NCBI GenBank assembly: GCA_007280905.1
Contig: QYQM01000077.1
Coordinates: forward strand, 1-64,000
Direction of reading: 5' to 3'
From: Porphyromonadaceae bacterium
GTDB lineage: Bacteria; Bacteroidota; Bacteroidia; Bacteroidales; UBA12481
Length of the DNA: 64,000 nucleotides
This document shows, one piece after another, positions 1 through 9,157 of the stretch. A model generated the notes under the pieces. It did not search any database, had not been told where the DNA came from, and was given only the letters and a program-made list of their open reading frames with translations. How positions within the stretch are numbered: position 1 is the stretch's first letter; every line of letters begins with the position of its first letter. Made by a program: the position numbers and the translations under genes.

Positions 1-52
1 CACACCCACACTCACACCCACACCCACACCCACACCCACACCCACACCCACT
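1..52. repeat. ACACCC hexanucleotide tandem repeat at the window edge
   Basis: cacacccacactcacacccacacccacaccc... read directly; it may continue upstream of the window. Confidence 0.9.
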
Positions 53-64
53 TCGGGGATTATT

Positions 65-103
65 TATTTGTAGGTGCGACCCTTGCGGTCACCCCTACAA
101 ATA
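65..103. repeat. REP-like palindrome (tatttgtaggtgcgacc-cttgc-ggtcacccctacaaata)
   Basis: 17-bp arms with 2 mismatches and a 5-nt loop, intergenic. Confidence 0.75.
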
Positions 104-199
104 TGCGTCCTCCTTCAAGTAAGTGTGGGTGTGAGGCGAAGCCAGCGGTTTTTTTTATCCCAATCTTCTTACTTCAAACTTCTCTTCCACTTTTGCCTT

Positions 200-257
200 A
201 CCTGAGCCTAGCGCCTAGCGCCTTGAGCCTTACTTGCGCCTAGCGCCTTGAGCCTTC
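200..257. repeat. Degenerate heptamer array of the GCCTTGA family (GCCTTGA, GCCTAGC variants)
   Basis: cctgagcctagcgcctagcgccttgagccttacttgcgcctagcgccttgagcctt; 7-bp periodicity. Confidence 0.8.
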
Positions 258-259
258 AT

Positions 260-1453
260 TCAATGATCCTCTTTCGGCACATAATCCGTAGGCAGCATTA
301 CCCTCATTCTGACTGTATTATCCAGGTTGGTCCACTGCAGGGTGTCACCGGGAACCCTGTAGTTGCCTTCCTGATCAAAGATGATGGTTCCCTTTGGAAT
401 CCTGAGTGACGAGGTCCAATCGTCGCGAAGGTCAATAGTTTTTTCAAAATCACTGAATACCAGCAGGAATTCGTTCAGAACAGCGGTTTTCTCCCCGGAC
501 CCGGGGCCATCGGTTATTTGTTCCGGTAGGATGAGGAACTCCTCTACCGGGATAAAGTACAGAAAACCCGACTTGCCTTCGTTGGGATACCAGCTGAAAA
601 TACTGTCCATTTGCGCCATTTTTATTTTTGCCATCGAAGAAGCCAGTTTCTCTTGCTTCTGCAAATCGGTTATTCCATGATATGCTTTTCGTAAGTAATA
701 GCGGTTTTCGGATAATTTTTCCTGATAGAGGCATGCCAGAAAATGCCTGAGGCTTCCCTTGAATTCGGCCTCCCGGTTGAGTTTCCAGTTGCTGGCAGTG
801 ATTCGCAATTTCGACGGAAGATCCTGATACAGGGCACTTCCTGAAAAAGCATAGTAACCCCCCTGCACTGAGTTCTTACCCGGATTCTTATTCTCCACAA
901 ATTTGAAATAGTCAAGATAGTAGATGATCCGGTATCCCAGATGACGATTGATAATCTCCAGAGGTTGCCTGGAATAGGCGGTCAGAATATCGCCGTCGTA
1001 ATAGAATTTCAGGTCCTTCGGATTTCTTAAAGTGCATTTTATCTCATTGGCGTCCCCAAGGAAATACTCTTTAAACAGATTGTACCCCCAGCTCCAGTCT
1101 GGTATTTTGCCGAATTTGACAACCTCATCGATCTTGTAGATATTCTCTGAAACTGCCAAGTTCAGAACAAGTTGCTTTCCGGATTCAATCGTGATCGATT
1201 TCGAATAAGATCGATAGGTCACATGCCTGAACATCAGGGTATAATCACCTGGAGGCAGACGATCAAGTTTATATTCACCTTTGGCATTGGTGGTGGTTCC
1301 GGTGGTGGTAAATGGGATAAAAACTGAGAGATTGGCAACTGGCAAGCCGGTTAACGAATCGGCGACCACTCCGGTAACGGAACCTGATTGGGGAAATAAC
1401 TGGCCGGTGGAAAAAGACAGGAGTAAACTGAAAAGGATTAAGAATTTTCTCAT
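260..1453 (-). CDS. Carboxypeptidase-like regulatory domain-containing secreted protein
   Basis: Signal peptide; N-terminal GSVTGVVADSLTGLPVANLSVFIPFTTTGTTTNAKGEYKLDRLPPGDYTLMF is typical of CarboxypepD_reg-like domains. Confidence 0.8.
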   Translation of the reverse strand: MRKFLILFSLLLSFSTGQLFPQSGSVTGVVADSLTGLPVANLSVFIPFTTTGTTTNAKGEYKLDRLPPGDYTLMFRHVTYRSYSKSITIESGKQLVLNLAVSENIYKIDEVVKFGKIPDWSWGYNLFKEYFLGDANEIKCTLRNPKDLKFYYDGDILTAYSRQPLEIINRHLGYRIIYYLDYFKFVENKNPGKNSVQGGYYAFSGSALYQDLPSKLRITASNWKLNREAEFKGSLRHFLACLYQEKLSENRYYLRKAYHGITDLQKQEKLASSMAKIKMAQMDSIFSWYPNEGKSGFLYFIPVEEFLILPEQITDGPGSGEKTAVLNEFLLVFSDFEKTIDLRDDWTSSLRIPKGTIIFDQEGNYRVPGDTLQWTNLDNTVRMRVMLPTDYVPKEDH

Positions 1454-1458
1454 AACAG

Positions 1459-1492
1459 TTTATCGGTTATCGGTTATCGGTTATCGGTTAAA
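1459..1492. repeat. GGTTATC heptamer tandem array (about 4 units)
   Basis: tttatcggttatcggttatcggttatcggtta. Confidence 0.9.
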
Positions 1493-1494
1493 GG

Positions 1495-1945
1495 TTAAAT
1501 GGTCATGCGGTAAAGAAGCCGGTAAAAGGGATAGACCTTGGTGTCATACAGGAAGTAGACTACATTGTCATAAACCTTAACATTAGAGATATTGTGAAAA
1601 TCCGGAATTTCGATTATCCTATCGATTTTTCCGGTTTCCAGGTTGATCTCTTTTAAATATTGCTTGTTATCCGACCTGAAACGAAAGAATGCATAAGCTT
1701 TTCCGGTCTTGTCATCAAACAGGATGGTTTGGGTAAAATTAAATGCATCAATATCCACAAATGAAAACCGGAAAATCAACCCAGCTTTGACCGTGGTATT
1801 CTGAAAATTGATCGGAACTTTCCTTACCGGATTGAGAACAGAATCGAATACCTCAATATGGTTACCGAAAAAATCGAAAACAAATAATTCGTCATCCTTT
1901 CTGAATACAGGAACACTTCGGTCGGAGCATTTTGAAAGATTTTTT
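1495..1945 (-). pseudogene. C-terminal remnant of a 6-bladed beta-propeller protein, 5' end lost at a repeat
   Basis: SVPVFRKDDELFVFDFFGNHIEVFDSVL...TILFDDKTGKAYAFFRF...LYRMTI resembles C-termini of 6-bladed beta-propeller proteins; the ORF N-terminus runs into the CACAGAG repeat. Confidence 0.6.
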
Positions 1946-1946
1946 T

Positions 1947-2026
1947 CTCTGTGGCTCTCTATAGTCCTCCGAGCAACTCTGTGTAAGAAAAGAAGTAACA
2001 CAGAGGACCACAGAGTTACACAGAGG
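1947..2026. repeat. CACAGAG-type hairpin repeat, copy 1
   Basis: ctctgtggctctct...actctgtgt-aagaaaagaagta-acacagaggaccacagagttacacagag; 28 bp identical to copy 2 at 43978-44005. Confidence 0.85.
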
Positions 2027-2059
2027 GCATCATAGAAATGACCTGAACTTGAACAATAC

Positions 2060-2106
2060 TTGAATCTTCAACCTCGGAATTCGGAACTCATCATTCGAAT
2101 CTCCAA
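2060..2106. repeat. Half copy of the 130-bp palindromic intergenic repeat
   Basis: aatacttgaatcttcaacctcggaattcggaactcatcattcgaatctcc matches the right arms at 35960-36011 and 42180-42233. Confidence 0.7.
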
Positions 2107-2143
2107 ATTCTAACTTCAAACTTCTCTTCAACTTGCGCCTTTA

Positions 2144-2887
2144 TCAGGGTTTCAAATTCGCAATGAGAAACTCCCTGTTCAGCCGTGCAATGTGCGCCAC
2201 CGAGATGCCTTTCGGGCATTCCACTTCACAGGCTCCGGTGTTGGTGCAGCTTCCGAATCCCAGTTCATCCATTTTAGCGACCATCGCTTTGGCGCGCCGA
2301 ACGGCTTCGGGCCGGCCTTGCGGAAGGAGAGCAAGATGGGAAACTTTGCTGGCTAAAAAGAGCATGGCAGAGGAGTTTTTACAGGTCGCCACACAGGCAC
2401 CGCAACCGATACAGGCTGCTGCATCCATCGATTCATCGGCCTTGTGCTTGGGGATAAGAATGTTGTTGCCATCACGCGCAGATCCTGTGTTAACCGAGAT
2501 AAATCCACCAGCCTGAAGAATCTGATCAAAGGCGCTGCGATCAACCATTAAATCCTTGATAACCGGAAATCCACCTGCCCGCCAGGGTTCGATCACAATG
2601 GTATCTCCGTCTTTGAACTTACGCATATGAAGCTGGCAGGTGGTGATATCCTCATCCGGTCCATGGGCCCGGCCATTGATAAACAAACTGCACGTACCGC
2701 AGATTCCTTCGCGGCAGTCATGGTCAAACACAACCGGCTCGTTGTTTCCATTAACAAGTTGCTCGTTCAGCACATCCAGCATTTCGAGAAAGGAGCTGTC
2801 GGGAGATATGTTTTTCAGCGAATAGGTTTCAAACCGTCCTTTTGCTTTGCGGTTTTCCTGCCGCCATACTTTTAATGTCAGGTCCAT
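2144..2887 (-). CDS. sdhB: Succinate dehydrogenase/fumarate reductase iron-sulfur subunit
   Basis: [35 protein letters not shown] and [15 protein letters not shown] cluster motifs; next to sdhA. Confidence 0.95.
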   Translation of the reverse strand: MDLTLKVWRQENRKAKGRFETYSLKNISPDSSFLEMLDVLNEQLVNGNNEPVVFDHDCREGICGTCSLFINGRAHGPDEDITTCQLHMRKFKDGDTIVIEPWRAGGFPVIKDLMVDRSAFDQILQAGGFISVNTGSARDGNNILIPKHKADESMDAAACIGCGACVATCKNSSAMLFLASKVSHLALLPQGRPEAVRRAKAMVAKMDELGFGSCTNTGACEVECPKGISVAHIARLNREFLIANLKP

Positions 2888-2892
2888 AGGTC

Positions 2893-4833
2893 TTATTCTT
2901 TATAATTCCGGGTTTTTACTTGGATAAACTCATAATCAAGTGGTTCCTTATTCAGTTCAGGCTCTTTACCCGGACCTTTATATTCCCAGGCACCCACATA
3001 TTTGAAGTTTTCATCGTCGCGTTTGGCCTCACCGTCAGACATCTGATGCTCTTCGCGGAAATGGCCGCCGCACGACTCTTCCCGATGAAGGGCATCCTTG
3101 GCCAATAATTCGCCCATTTCAAGAAAATCGGCAACCCGATTGGCCTTTTCGAGTTCAACGTTCATGCCGTCTGCCTTGCCAGGAATTCGAACATCATTCC
3201 AGAAAAGATCTTTAACCTGACGGATTTTGCTGAAACCTTCCTCCAGTCCGTCCTTGTTGCGGCCCATACCGACATGGTCCCACATAACCTGACCCAGCTC
3301 TTTATGGATCGAGTCAACCGTCCGGGATCCTTTTATTCCCATCAGTTTGGCGTTCCATTCCCGCGAAGCTTCCAGCGTTTCATTAAATTCAGGCTGTTTG
3401 GCCGGATCCATGCGTGGTACCGACAATTGCCCAGCCAGATAATTCTGAATCGTAAAAGGCAACACAAAATAACCATCGGCCAGTCCCTGCATCAAAGCCG
3501 ATGCACCCAACCGGTTGGCCCCGTGGTCGGAGAAGTTAGCTTCACCGATGGTGAACAGTCCCGGGATGGTAGTCATGAGCTCATAATCAACCCACAAACC
3601 GCCCATGGTATAATGTGCAGCCGGGTAAATCATCATCGGGGTTACATACGGATTCTCATCCACGATCTTTTCATACATCTGGAATAGGTTGCCATATCTC
3701 TCCTCGATCAGGTTTTTCCCCAACCGTTTGATCGAATCTTTACAATCAAGATAAACCGCCTGGCCTGAACCTACTCCATAACCGGCATCACACCTCTCTT
3801 TAGCGGCACGCGATGCGACATCGCGCGGAACCAGGTTTCCAAAAGCAGGATAACGGCGCTCGAGATAATAGTCGCGCTTCCCTTCCGGCAGATCGGTCGG
3901 TTTAAGTTTACCGGCCCTGATTTTTTCGGCATCTTCCTTTGCTTTGGGTACCCAGATCCGGCCGTCGTTTCTGAGACTTTCACTCATCAGGGTCAGTTTC
4001 GACTGTGATTCACCATGAACCGGGATGCAGGTTGGATGGATCTGGACAAAGGCCGGGTTAGCAAAAAGGGCTCCTTTTTTATAAGCTTTCCAGATAGCAC
4101 TGGTGTTTGAACCCATGGCATTGGTAGACAGGAAGAAAACGTTTGCATATCCACCGGTCGCCAGTACGACGGCATGGCCGAAATGCGATTCGAGTGCTCC
4201 GGTTTCCAGATTGCGGGTAACAATGCCTCGTGCAACTCCATCAACCAGAACTACATCCATCATTTCGGTACGGGTGTACATGGTAACGTTACCGGCAGCA
4301 ATCTGACGATTCAAAGCTCCATAGGCACCAAGCAGCAACTGTTGCCCGGTTTGCCCGCGGGCGTAAAAAGTACGGGATACCAGTGCACCTCCGAACGACC
4401 GGTTATCCAGATACCCGCCGTAATCCCGGGCAAATGGAACTCCCTGACCCACACACTGATCAATAATCTGGTTACTGACTTCCGCTAAACGGTACACATT
4501 ACCTTCACGCGCCCGGTAATCACCGCCCTTGATGGTGTCATAAAACAGGCGGTAAACACTGTCGCCATCATTCTGATAATTCTTGGCTGCGTTGATACCT
4601 CCCTGTGCAGCAATGGAATGTGCCCTGCGAGGACTATCCTGGTAACAAAAGTTTTTTACCTTGAAGCCCAGCTCACCCAAAGAAGCGGCTGCAGAGGCTC
4701 CGGCCAAACCGGTACCCACAACGATAATATCGAATTTCCTTTTATTGGCGGGATTCACCAGGTTCTGAGTCGATTTGTATAACGACCATTTCTCAGCAAG
4801 CGGTCCCGATGGTATTTTTGCGTTCAGTTTCAT
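2893..4833 (-). CDS. sdhA: Succinate dehydrogenase/fumarate reductase flavoprotein subunit
   Basis: [24 protein letters not shown]-binding motif; [50 protein letters not shown]. Confidence 0.96.
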   Translation of the reverse strand: MKLNAKIPSGPLAEKWSLYKSTQNLVNPANKRKFDIIVVGTGLAGASAAASLGELGFKVKNFCYQDSPRRAHSIAAQGGINAAKNYQNDGDSVYRLFYDTIKGGDYRAREGNVYRLAEVSNQIIDQCVGQGVPFARDYGGYLDNRSFGGALVSRTFYARGQTGQQLLLGAYGALNRQIAAGNVTMYTRTEMMDVVLVDGVARGIVTRNLETGALESHFGHAVVLATGGYANVFFLSTNAMGSNTSAIWKAYKKGALFANPAFVQIHPTCIPVHGESQSKLTLMSESLRNDGRIWVPKAKEDAEKIRAGKLKPTDLPEGKRDYYLERRYPAFGNLVPRDVASRAAKERCDAGYGVGSGQAVYLDCKDSIKRLGKNLIEERYGNLFQMYEKIVDENPYVTPMMIYPAAHYTMGGLWVDYELMTTIPGLFTIGEANFSDHGANRLGASALMQGLADGYFVLPFTIQNYLAGQLSVPRMDPAKQPEFNETLEASREWNAKLMGIKGSRTVDSIHKELGQVMWDHVGMGRNKDGLEEGFSKIRQVKDLFWNDVRIPGKADGMNVELEKANRVADFLEMGELLAKDALHREESCGGHFREEHQMSDGEAKRDDENFKYVGAWEYKGPGKEPELNKEPLDYEFIQVKTRNYKE

Positions 4834-4947
4834 TCGTAAATAGTTTTTCAGTATTAAATCAGATTTGTATCGTACTTATGGAGCCCTCAGTTATTTTCAT
4901 TTCATTAATTGTGCATTCGTTCGTGAGGGGTTCATTTTTCTTCGAAT

Positions 4948-5634
4948 TTAATTGATCATGGATGAAATCTTGACCCAAAGCGGAATCAGTGCAAACCCTC
5001 CGGCAACGAGGATGGTGTAAACCCACCCGGCAATTACGAGACGTTTACGCCAGCGGTTATCACTGAGTCCAAGTGTTTGAAAGGCAGACCAGAACGCATG
5101 GGTGAGATGTAATCCCAGGACGACTGTACCGATCACATAGACGATGTCGATCCACCACCAGTTGATGAAAAGAGTAGTGACCAGCAGATAGACATTTTCA
5201 ACTCCGTTAACACCACCGTTGTCGAGTAATTCACTACCCGTAAACTTTATCTTCCAGAAAAAATTGGAAATGTGAATCACCAGGAAGATGAGTATCAGAG
5301 CCCCTAAAACGAACATGTTCCGGGAAGCCCACGTGCTGCTATTGCCAGAATGCTGCTTATCATAGCCTACAGGACGCACCCACTGGTTTTTTAGAGTCAG
5401 GATACACGCATACAGGATGTGTAAAATAAATCCGATCGCCAGAACCGGCTCAACCACTCTAATAATGGGATTGGTTCCCATAAAATGAGCCACATTGTTG
5501 AACAGTGCACCCGACGGGTCAAACAGGATCATGCTGTTGACAACCAGGTGAACTAACAGAAAGGTTATCAGGAATAACCCCGATAAACTCATCAGGAATT
5601 TTTTCCCAATGGATGAGTTCAGGAAACTTGCCAT
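4948..5634 (-). CDS. sdhC: Succinate dehydrogenase cytochrome b subunit
   Basis: 228 aa, five predicted TM helices, B-type SdhC/FrdC-like, adjacent to sdhA. Confidence 0.9.
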   Translation of the reverse strand: MASFLNSSIGKKFLMSLSGLFLITFLLVHLVVNSMILFDPSGALFNNVAHFMGTNPIIRVVEPVLAIGFILHILYACILTLKNQWVRPVGYDKQHSGNSSTWASRNMFVLGALILIFLVIHISNFFWKIKFTGSELLDNGGVNGVENVYLLVTTLFINWWWIDIVYVIGTVVLGLHLTHAFWSAFQTLGLSDNRWRKRLVIAGWVYTILVAGGFALIPLWVKISSMIN

Positions 5635-5787
5635 AGATTATTGGTTTTAGTCTGAATCAGAGAAGTGCTGAAATTATGGATTCAGATTCAAATTACCAAC
5701 GACAGGGAACGGTTTTATTATATAATGATCTCCGGACGGTTATTCAGGCTAATGGAGAAATGGATCCGCGTCATCCGCGTTCCATCA

Positions 5788-6270
5788 TTATTTTACTGAA
5801 AACAGACGCTGCGCATCGCGCTGTGCTGCATCCTTGGTCCAGTTCTCCGGAATGGTTTTCCAGTTATGTGCAGATACCGGGGTAATGGTGCCCTGTTTCC
5901 GGATCCATTCAGTCAGGAGAAAACGAAAATCCATTTCCGAAGCACTGATCAACCTTTTGGTCACCTCCTCCTTGCTAAGTCCGGCACCGCGGCTGAGATG
6001 GTTTCCTCCACCGCTGCCCCGGTAGGAGTTAAGAGCCACTTTGTAAGTCCGGGCCGGTCATCGTTTTCATCCAGAAGGAATAGGAGTAATTGAGATAACC
6101 CACTATTTCGGAACCGGTCAGCTCCAGTTGTGCCCGATGGATCAGATCAACAAAGTCGGACGGACCGAAATAGGCATCATGCACATCAGTTTTTACTCCG
6201 ATCTTTAAAAAAACTTCACCCTGTTGCCCATAGGTCAGTTTCGAACCAATTGGCAGAATTAGCGCAAGTA
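5788..6270 (-). pseudogene. 5'-nucleotidase/2',3'-cyclic phosphodiesterase family C-terminal remnant with frameshift and internal deletions
   Basis: Minus-strand reading: IGVKTDVHDAYFGPSDFVDLIHRAQLELTG|SEIVGYLNYSYSFWMKTMTGP, then in another frame RTYKVALNSYRGSGGGNHLSRGAGLSKEEV...NWKTIPENWTKDAAQRDAQRLFSVK. Confidence 0.8.
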
Positions 6271-6328
6271 ATATTCACAATATGAGCTGTATAACACGTT
6301 TTTCCATTGATACGGGTTTTCGAATCTC

Positions 6329-6835
6329 TCAATTTTTCCTTCGTTCGTTCATCGGCCTGTCACCATCCCTCATTCCCCGATTCCGGGAACCCTTTGCGCC
6401 TTTGTCCAGGTGCCGGCGAACCCGATTCTCCCAAATCAGCATTTGCTCAGGAGTTAGAATTTTCTTAACCGCATCGCGGTGAGCGATACCTTTTTTTATC
6501 AGATCGCCTTTCAGATTGGTCAGTTCGGCAACCGTTTTATCCAAGTCTTTCATATCGCGGTTATCGGTATCGATCAGCGTTTTAAGATGTGCCTTTTTTT
6601 CGTTGGCCAGGTTGTTTATTTTCAAGGTTTCTTCACGAAATTGAGCCCTCAATTCGGTCATCTGTTTTTGCTGATCGTCGGTTAACTTGATTTTTTCAAT
6701 ACGATTTTCGTTCATAGGCTTGGCGTCAGCTCTGGACTGAAAACGGCCAGGCTGGGCAGAAATCCAGGAAAAAACTCCGGATGCCAGCAATAATACCGTT
6801 ACAAATCCTGCAGTTTTTAAAACTATGTTTTTCAT
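6329..6835 (-). CDS. Spy/CpxP family (LTXXQ motif) periplasmic protein
   Basis: Signal peptide; KLTDDQQKQMTELRAQFREE and ILTPEQMLIWENR; basic tail. Confidence 0.75.
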   Translation of the reverse strand: MKNIVLKTAGFVTVLLLASGVFSWISAQPGRFQSRADAKPMNENRIEKIKLTDDQQKQMTELRAQFREETLKINNLANEKKAHLKTLIDTDNRDMKDLDKTVAELTNLKGDLIKKGIAHRDAVKKILTPEQMLIWENRVRRHLDKGAKGSRNRGMRDGDRPMNERRKN

Positions 6836-6886
6836 GATATCCTCCTATAATTATTTGTTCTTTAGACAGAACCGAGGAGGTATGGT

Positions 6887-8500
6887 TTAAGGGGTTTTAT
6901 TCCTTAAAACTTCGATAGCCTTGTTCAAGGTATTATCAATGGTCTGAATAATAGGATAAAAGCCTTCATTATCCATAAAATTTCTGGCAATATAGGCCTT
7001 GAGCTGGGTTCTGATGATCAGCCTGGATTCTTTCCATTCGAATGCCGACGGATTAAATCCATTTGCAATGATATGAGCTTTAAACGAGCCCAGTACGTCT
7101 TTTGAGTCGAGATAATCAGCCAGTTCCTCTACTTTATTGAAAGCTAATAATTCATCCCGGTGAAGATCGGAGTAGGTGAGTGCATATTTATAAATCAATC
7201 CGGCCGCGTTGATTTTCAGAAAGAAAGGGGTTATTCCAGAAGTATCGTATGGAACAAAATAATCGGGCATAATACCGCCTCCGCCATAAACAATTCGTCC
7301 TTCAGGAGTGTTATATTTAAGGCTGTCGTTGAAATGGATACTGTCGGCAACCATAAACTCCCCTTTTTTGTACCGTTGTGCAATGTCATGATAATAATCG
7401 TCGGATCCGTGTGTGTACGGTTTTTGAATAGAACGTCCGGTTGGGGTATAATACCTGGCTGTTGTTAAACGCAGGGCAGATCCGTCATTCAGGACTGCCT
7501 GTTCCTGTACGAGTCCTTTACCAAAGGAGCGCCGACCGATGATCCAACCCCGGTCGTTGTCCTGTATGGCACCGGCCACAATTTCAGAAGCTGATGCTGA
7601 ACTTTCATCGATCAGGATAGCCAGACTGAGATCTTTGCCGGAATCTTCCTGTGTTGCCCTATACTCTTCTCTTGCACGGGAACGGCCTTTAGTGTAAACA
7701 ATCAATTGTCCCTTATCCAGAAAATCATCGGCTATTCTGATGGCAGGATCCATGATTCCTCCTGTATTCCCACGCAGATCGATAATGAGTTTACGGCATC
7801 CGGAGCGTTTCAATTTTGAAAGAATTTCCTGAAACTCCGGGTAAGTGGTCTGAGAAAATGTAGTGATCTTGATATAACCGATACCAGGGGCAGCCATATA
7901 CCCCACATCGATACTGGAAACCGGTATTATGCCGCGTTTCAGGGAATAAACCAGTTTCTCTCTGGTCCGTTTCCGGTAAATACCAACCTTCACATCGGAA
8001 TCTCTTTCTCCCCGTAAGCGATTAACGATACTGTCCTCCGGCATTTTAACCCCGGCCACAGGGATGCCATTAACACTGATGATCCGGTCGCCAGCCAGTA
8101 ATCCTGCTTTTTCGGAAGGGCCGCCCTTTACAGTCTGAATCACCAGAATAGTGTCATTCTGCATATTGAATTGCACCCCGATCCCATCAAAATTTCCGCG
8201 TAAGGTTTCATTCACTTCTTTCAGCTCACGGGGCGGAATATAAATACTGTGCGGGTCGAGTTTCTCCAGCAGGATGGGAATAATCGTTTCTGTCATGGAA
8301 TCCGGGTTGACAGAATCCACATAATTGTTTTCGATGAAATCCAGAATGGAGCTGAGTTTATTCTGACGGGTAAATACCTTGACTGGTAACTGATTGCCTG
8401 AATTATTCTTAAACAGGTTGCCGATAAACATTCCGGTAACCAGGCAACATGCCAGTACGATGGGAAGCCAAATGGCAATTCTGGAATTTTTACCTGACAT
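6887..8500 (-). CDS. S41 family C-terminal processing peptidase
   Basis: PDZ domain plus DLRGNTGGIMDPAIRIADDFL and DESSASASEIVAGAIQDNDRGWIIGRRSFGKGLVQ. Confidence 0.93.
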   Translation of the reverse strand: MSGKNSRIAIWLPIVLACCLVTGMFIGNLFKNNSGNQLPVKVFTRQNKLSSILDFIENNYVDSVNPDSMTETIIPILLEKLDPHSIYIPPRELKEVNETLRGNFDGIGVQFNMQNDTILVIQTVKGGPSEKAGLLAGDRIISVNGIPVAGVKMPEDSIVNRLRGERDSDVKVGIYRKRTREKLVYSLKRGIIPVSSIDVGYMAAPGIGYIKITTFSQTTYPEFQEILSKLKRSGCRKLIIDLRGNTGGIMDPAIRIADDFLDKGQLIVYTKGRSRAREEYRATQEDSGKDLSLAILIDESSASASEIVAGAIQDNDRGWIIGRRSFGKGLVQEQAVLNDGSALRLTTARYYTPTGRSIQKPYTHGSDDYYHDIAQRYKKGEFMVADSIHFNDSLKYNTPEGRIVYGGGGIMPDYFVPYDTSGITPFFLKINAAGLIYKYALTYSDLHRDELLAFNKVEELADYLDSKDVLGSFKAHIIANGFNPSAFEWKESRLIIRTQLKAYIARNFMDNEGFYPIIQTIDNTLNKAIEVLRNKTP

Positions 8501-8514
8501 TATGAAGGAGAGAT

Positions 8515-8949
8515 TTATTCTACCGACAGGTAAACGGTTTTAATACCTGCACGTTGTAATAGTTCGATACCGTCGGTTATACGGTATTCCTCACCGTATA
8601 CCACCCTTATGATACCTGACTGGATGATCAGTTTTGCGCACTCCAGGCAAGGTGAAGCCGTAGTATAAAGAGTACCTCCTTTGGAGCTGTTGCTGCTTTG
8701 GGCAACTTTTGTAATGGCATTAGCTTCAGCATGAAGGACATAGGCTTTTGTATGACCTTCAACATCTTCGCAAATATTCTCAAAACCGGTAGGGGTTCCG
8801 TTATATCCGTCTGAAATAATCATGCGTTCCTTCACGATCAATGCCCCGACTTTTCTGCGAATACAGTAGGAGTTTTCCGCCCATATCCGCGCCATCCGCA
8901 GATACCGCCGGTCAAACTGTTCCTGTTTATCTTCGCTGGAATTCATCAT
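8515..8949 (-). CDS. dCMP/cytidine deaminase family protein
   Basis: HAEANAI and TASPCLECAKLIIQSGI zinc motifs; GYNGTPTGF. Confidence 0.92.
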   Translation of the reverse strand: MMNSSEDKQEQFDRRYLRMARIWAENSYCIRRKVGALIVKERMIISDGYNGTPTGFENICEDVEGHTKAYVLHAEANAITKVAQSSNSSKGGTLYTTASPCLECAKLIIQSGIIRVVYGEEYRITDGIELLQRAGIKTVYLSVE

Positions 8950-8950
8950 T

Positions 8951-8973
8951 TTGAGCCTTGAGCCTTGAGCCTT
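8951..8973. repeat. GCCTTGA-family heptamer array (about 3 units)
   Basis: ttgagccttgagccttgagcctt. Confidence 0.9.
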
Positions 8974-9086
8974 TATTTCTTCTCTTCCGTCTTAACGGGT
9001 CTGGTATTGTTCTTCTTCGGCCTTGAAACCCCGTAGGATCCCATGAATAATTTGCCGCGCTTGGTTTTTTTGTCTCCTTTTCCCAT
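8973..9086 (-). CDS. 30S ribosomal protein THX (37 aa)
   Basis: Manual minus-strand translation MGKGDKKTKRGKLFMGSYGVSRPKKNNTRPVKTEEKK; MGKGDKKTKRGKLF.GSYGV is the THX signature; absent from the ORF track because of size. Confidence 0.93.
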   Translation of the reverse strand: MGKGDKKTKRGKLFMGSYGVSRPKKNNTRPVKTEEKK

Positions 9087-9157
9087 GATTCAATTATGCG
9101 ATTTATAATGAGTTTGCAAAGGTAAGAAGATTTAGTTAACTTAAGATGCCGGGGGAG

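Noticed and set aside
1-52. Telomere-like (CACACC)n chromosome end
   Set aside because: The window is clearly bacterial and internal; the tract is short and followed by other intergenic repeats, so a simple hexamer repeat is more likely.
2893-5634. Novel respiratory operon
   Set aside because: Standard three-subunit B-type succinate:quinone oxidoreductase order for Bacteroidota.
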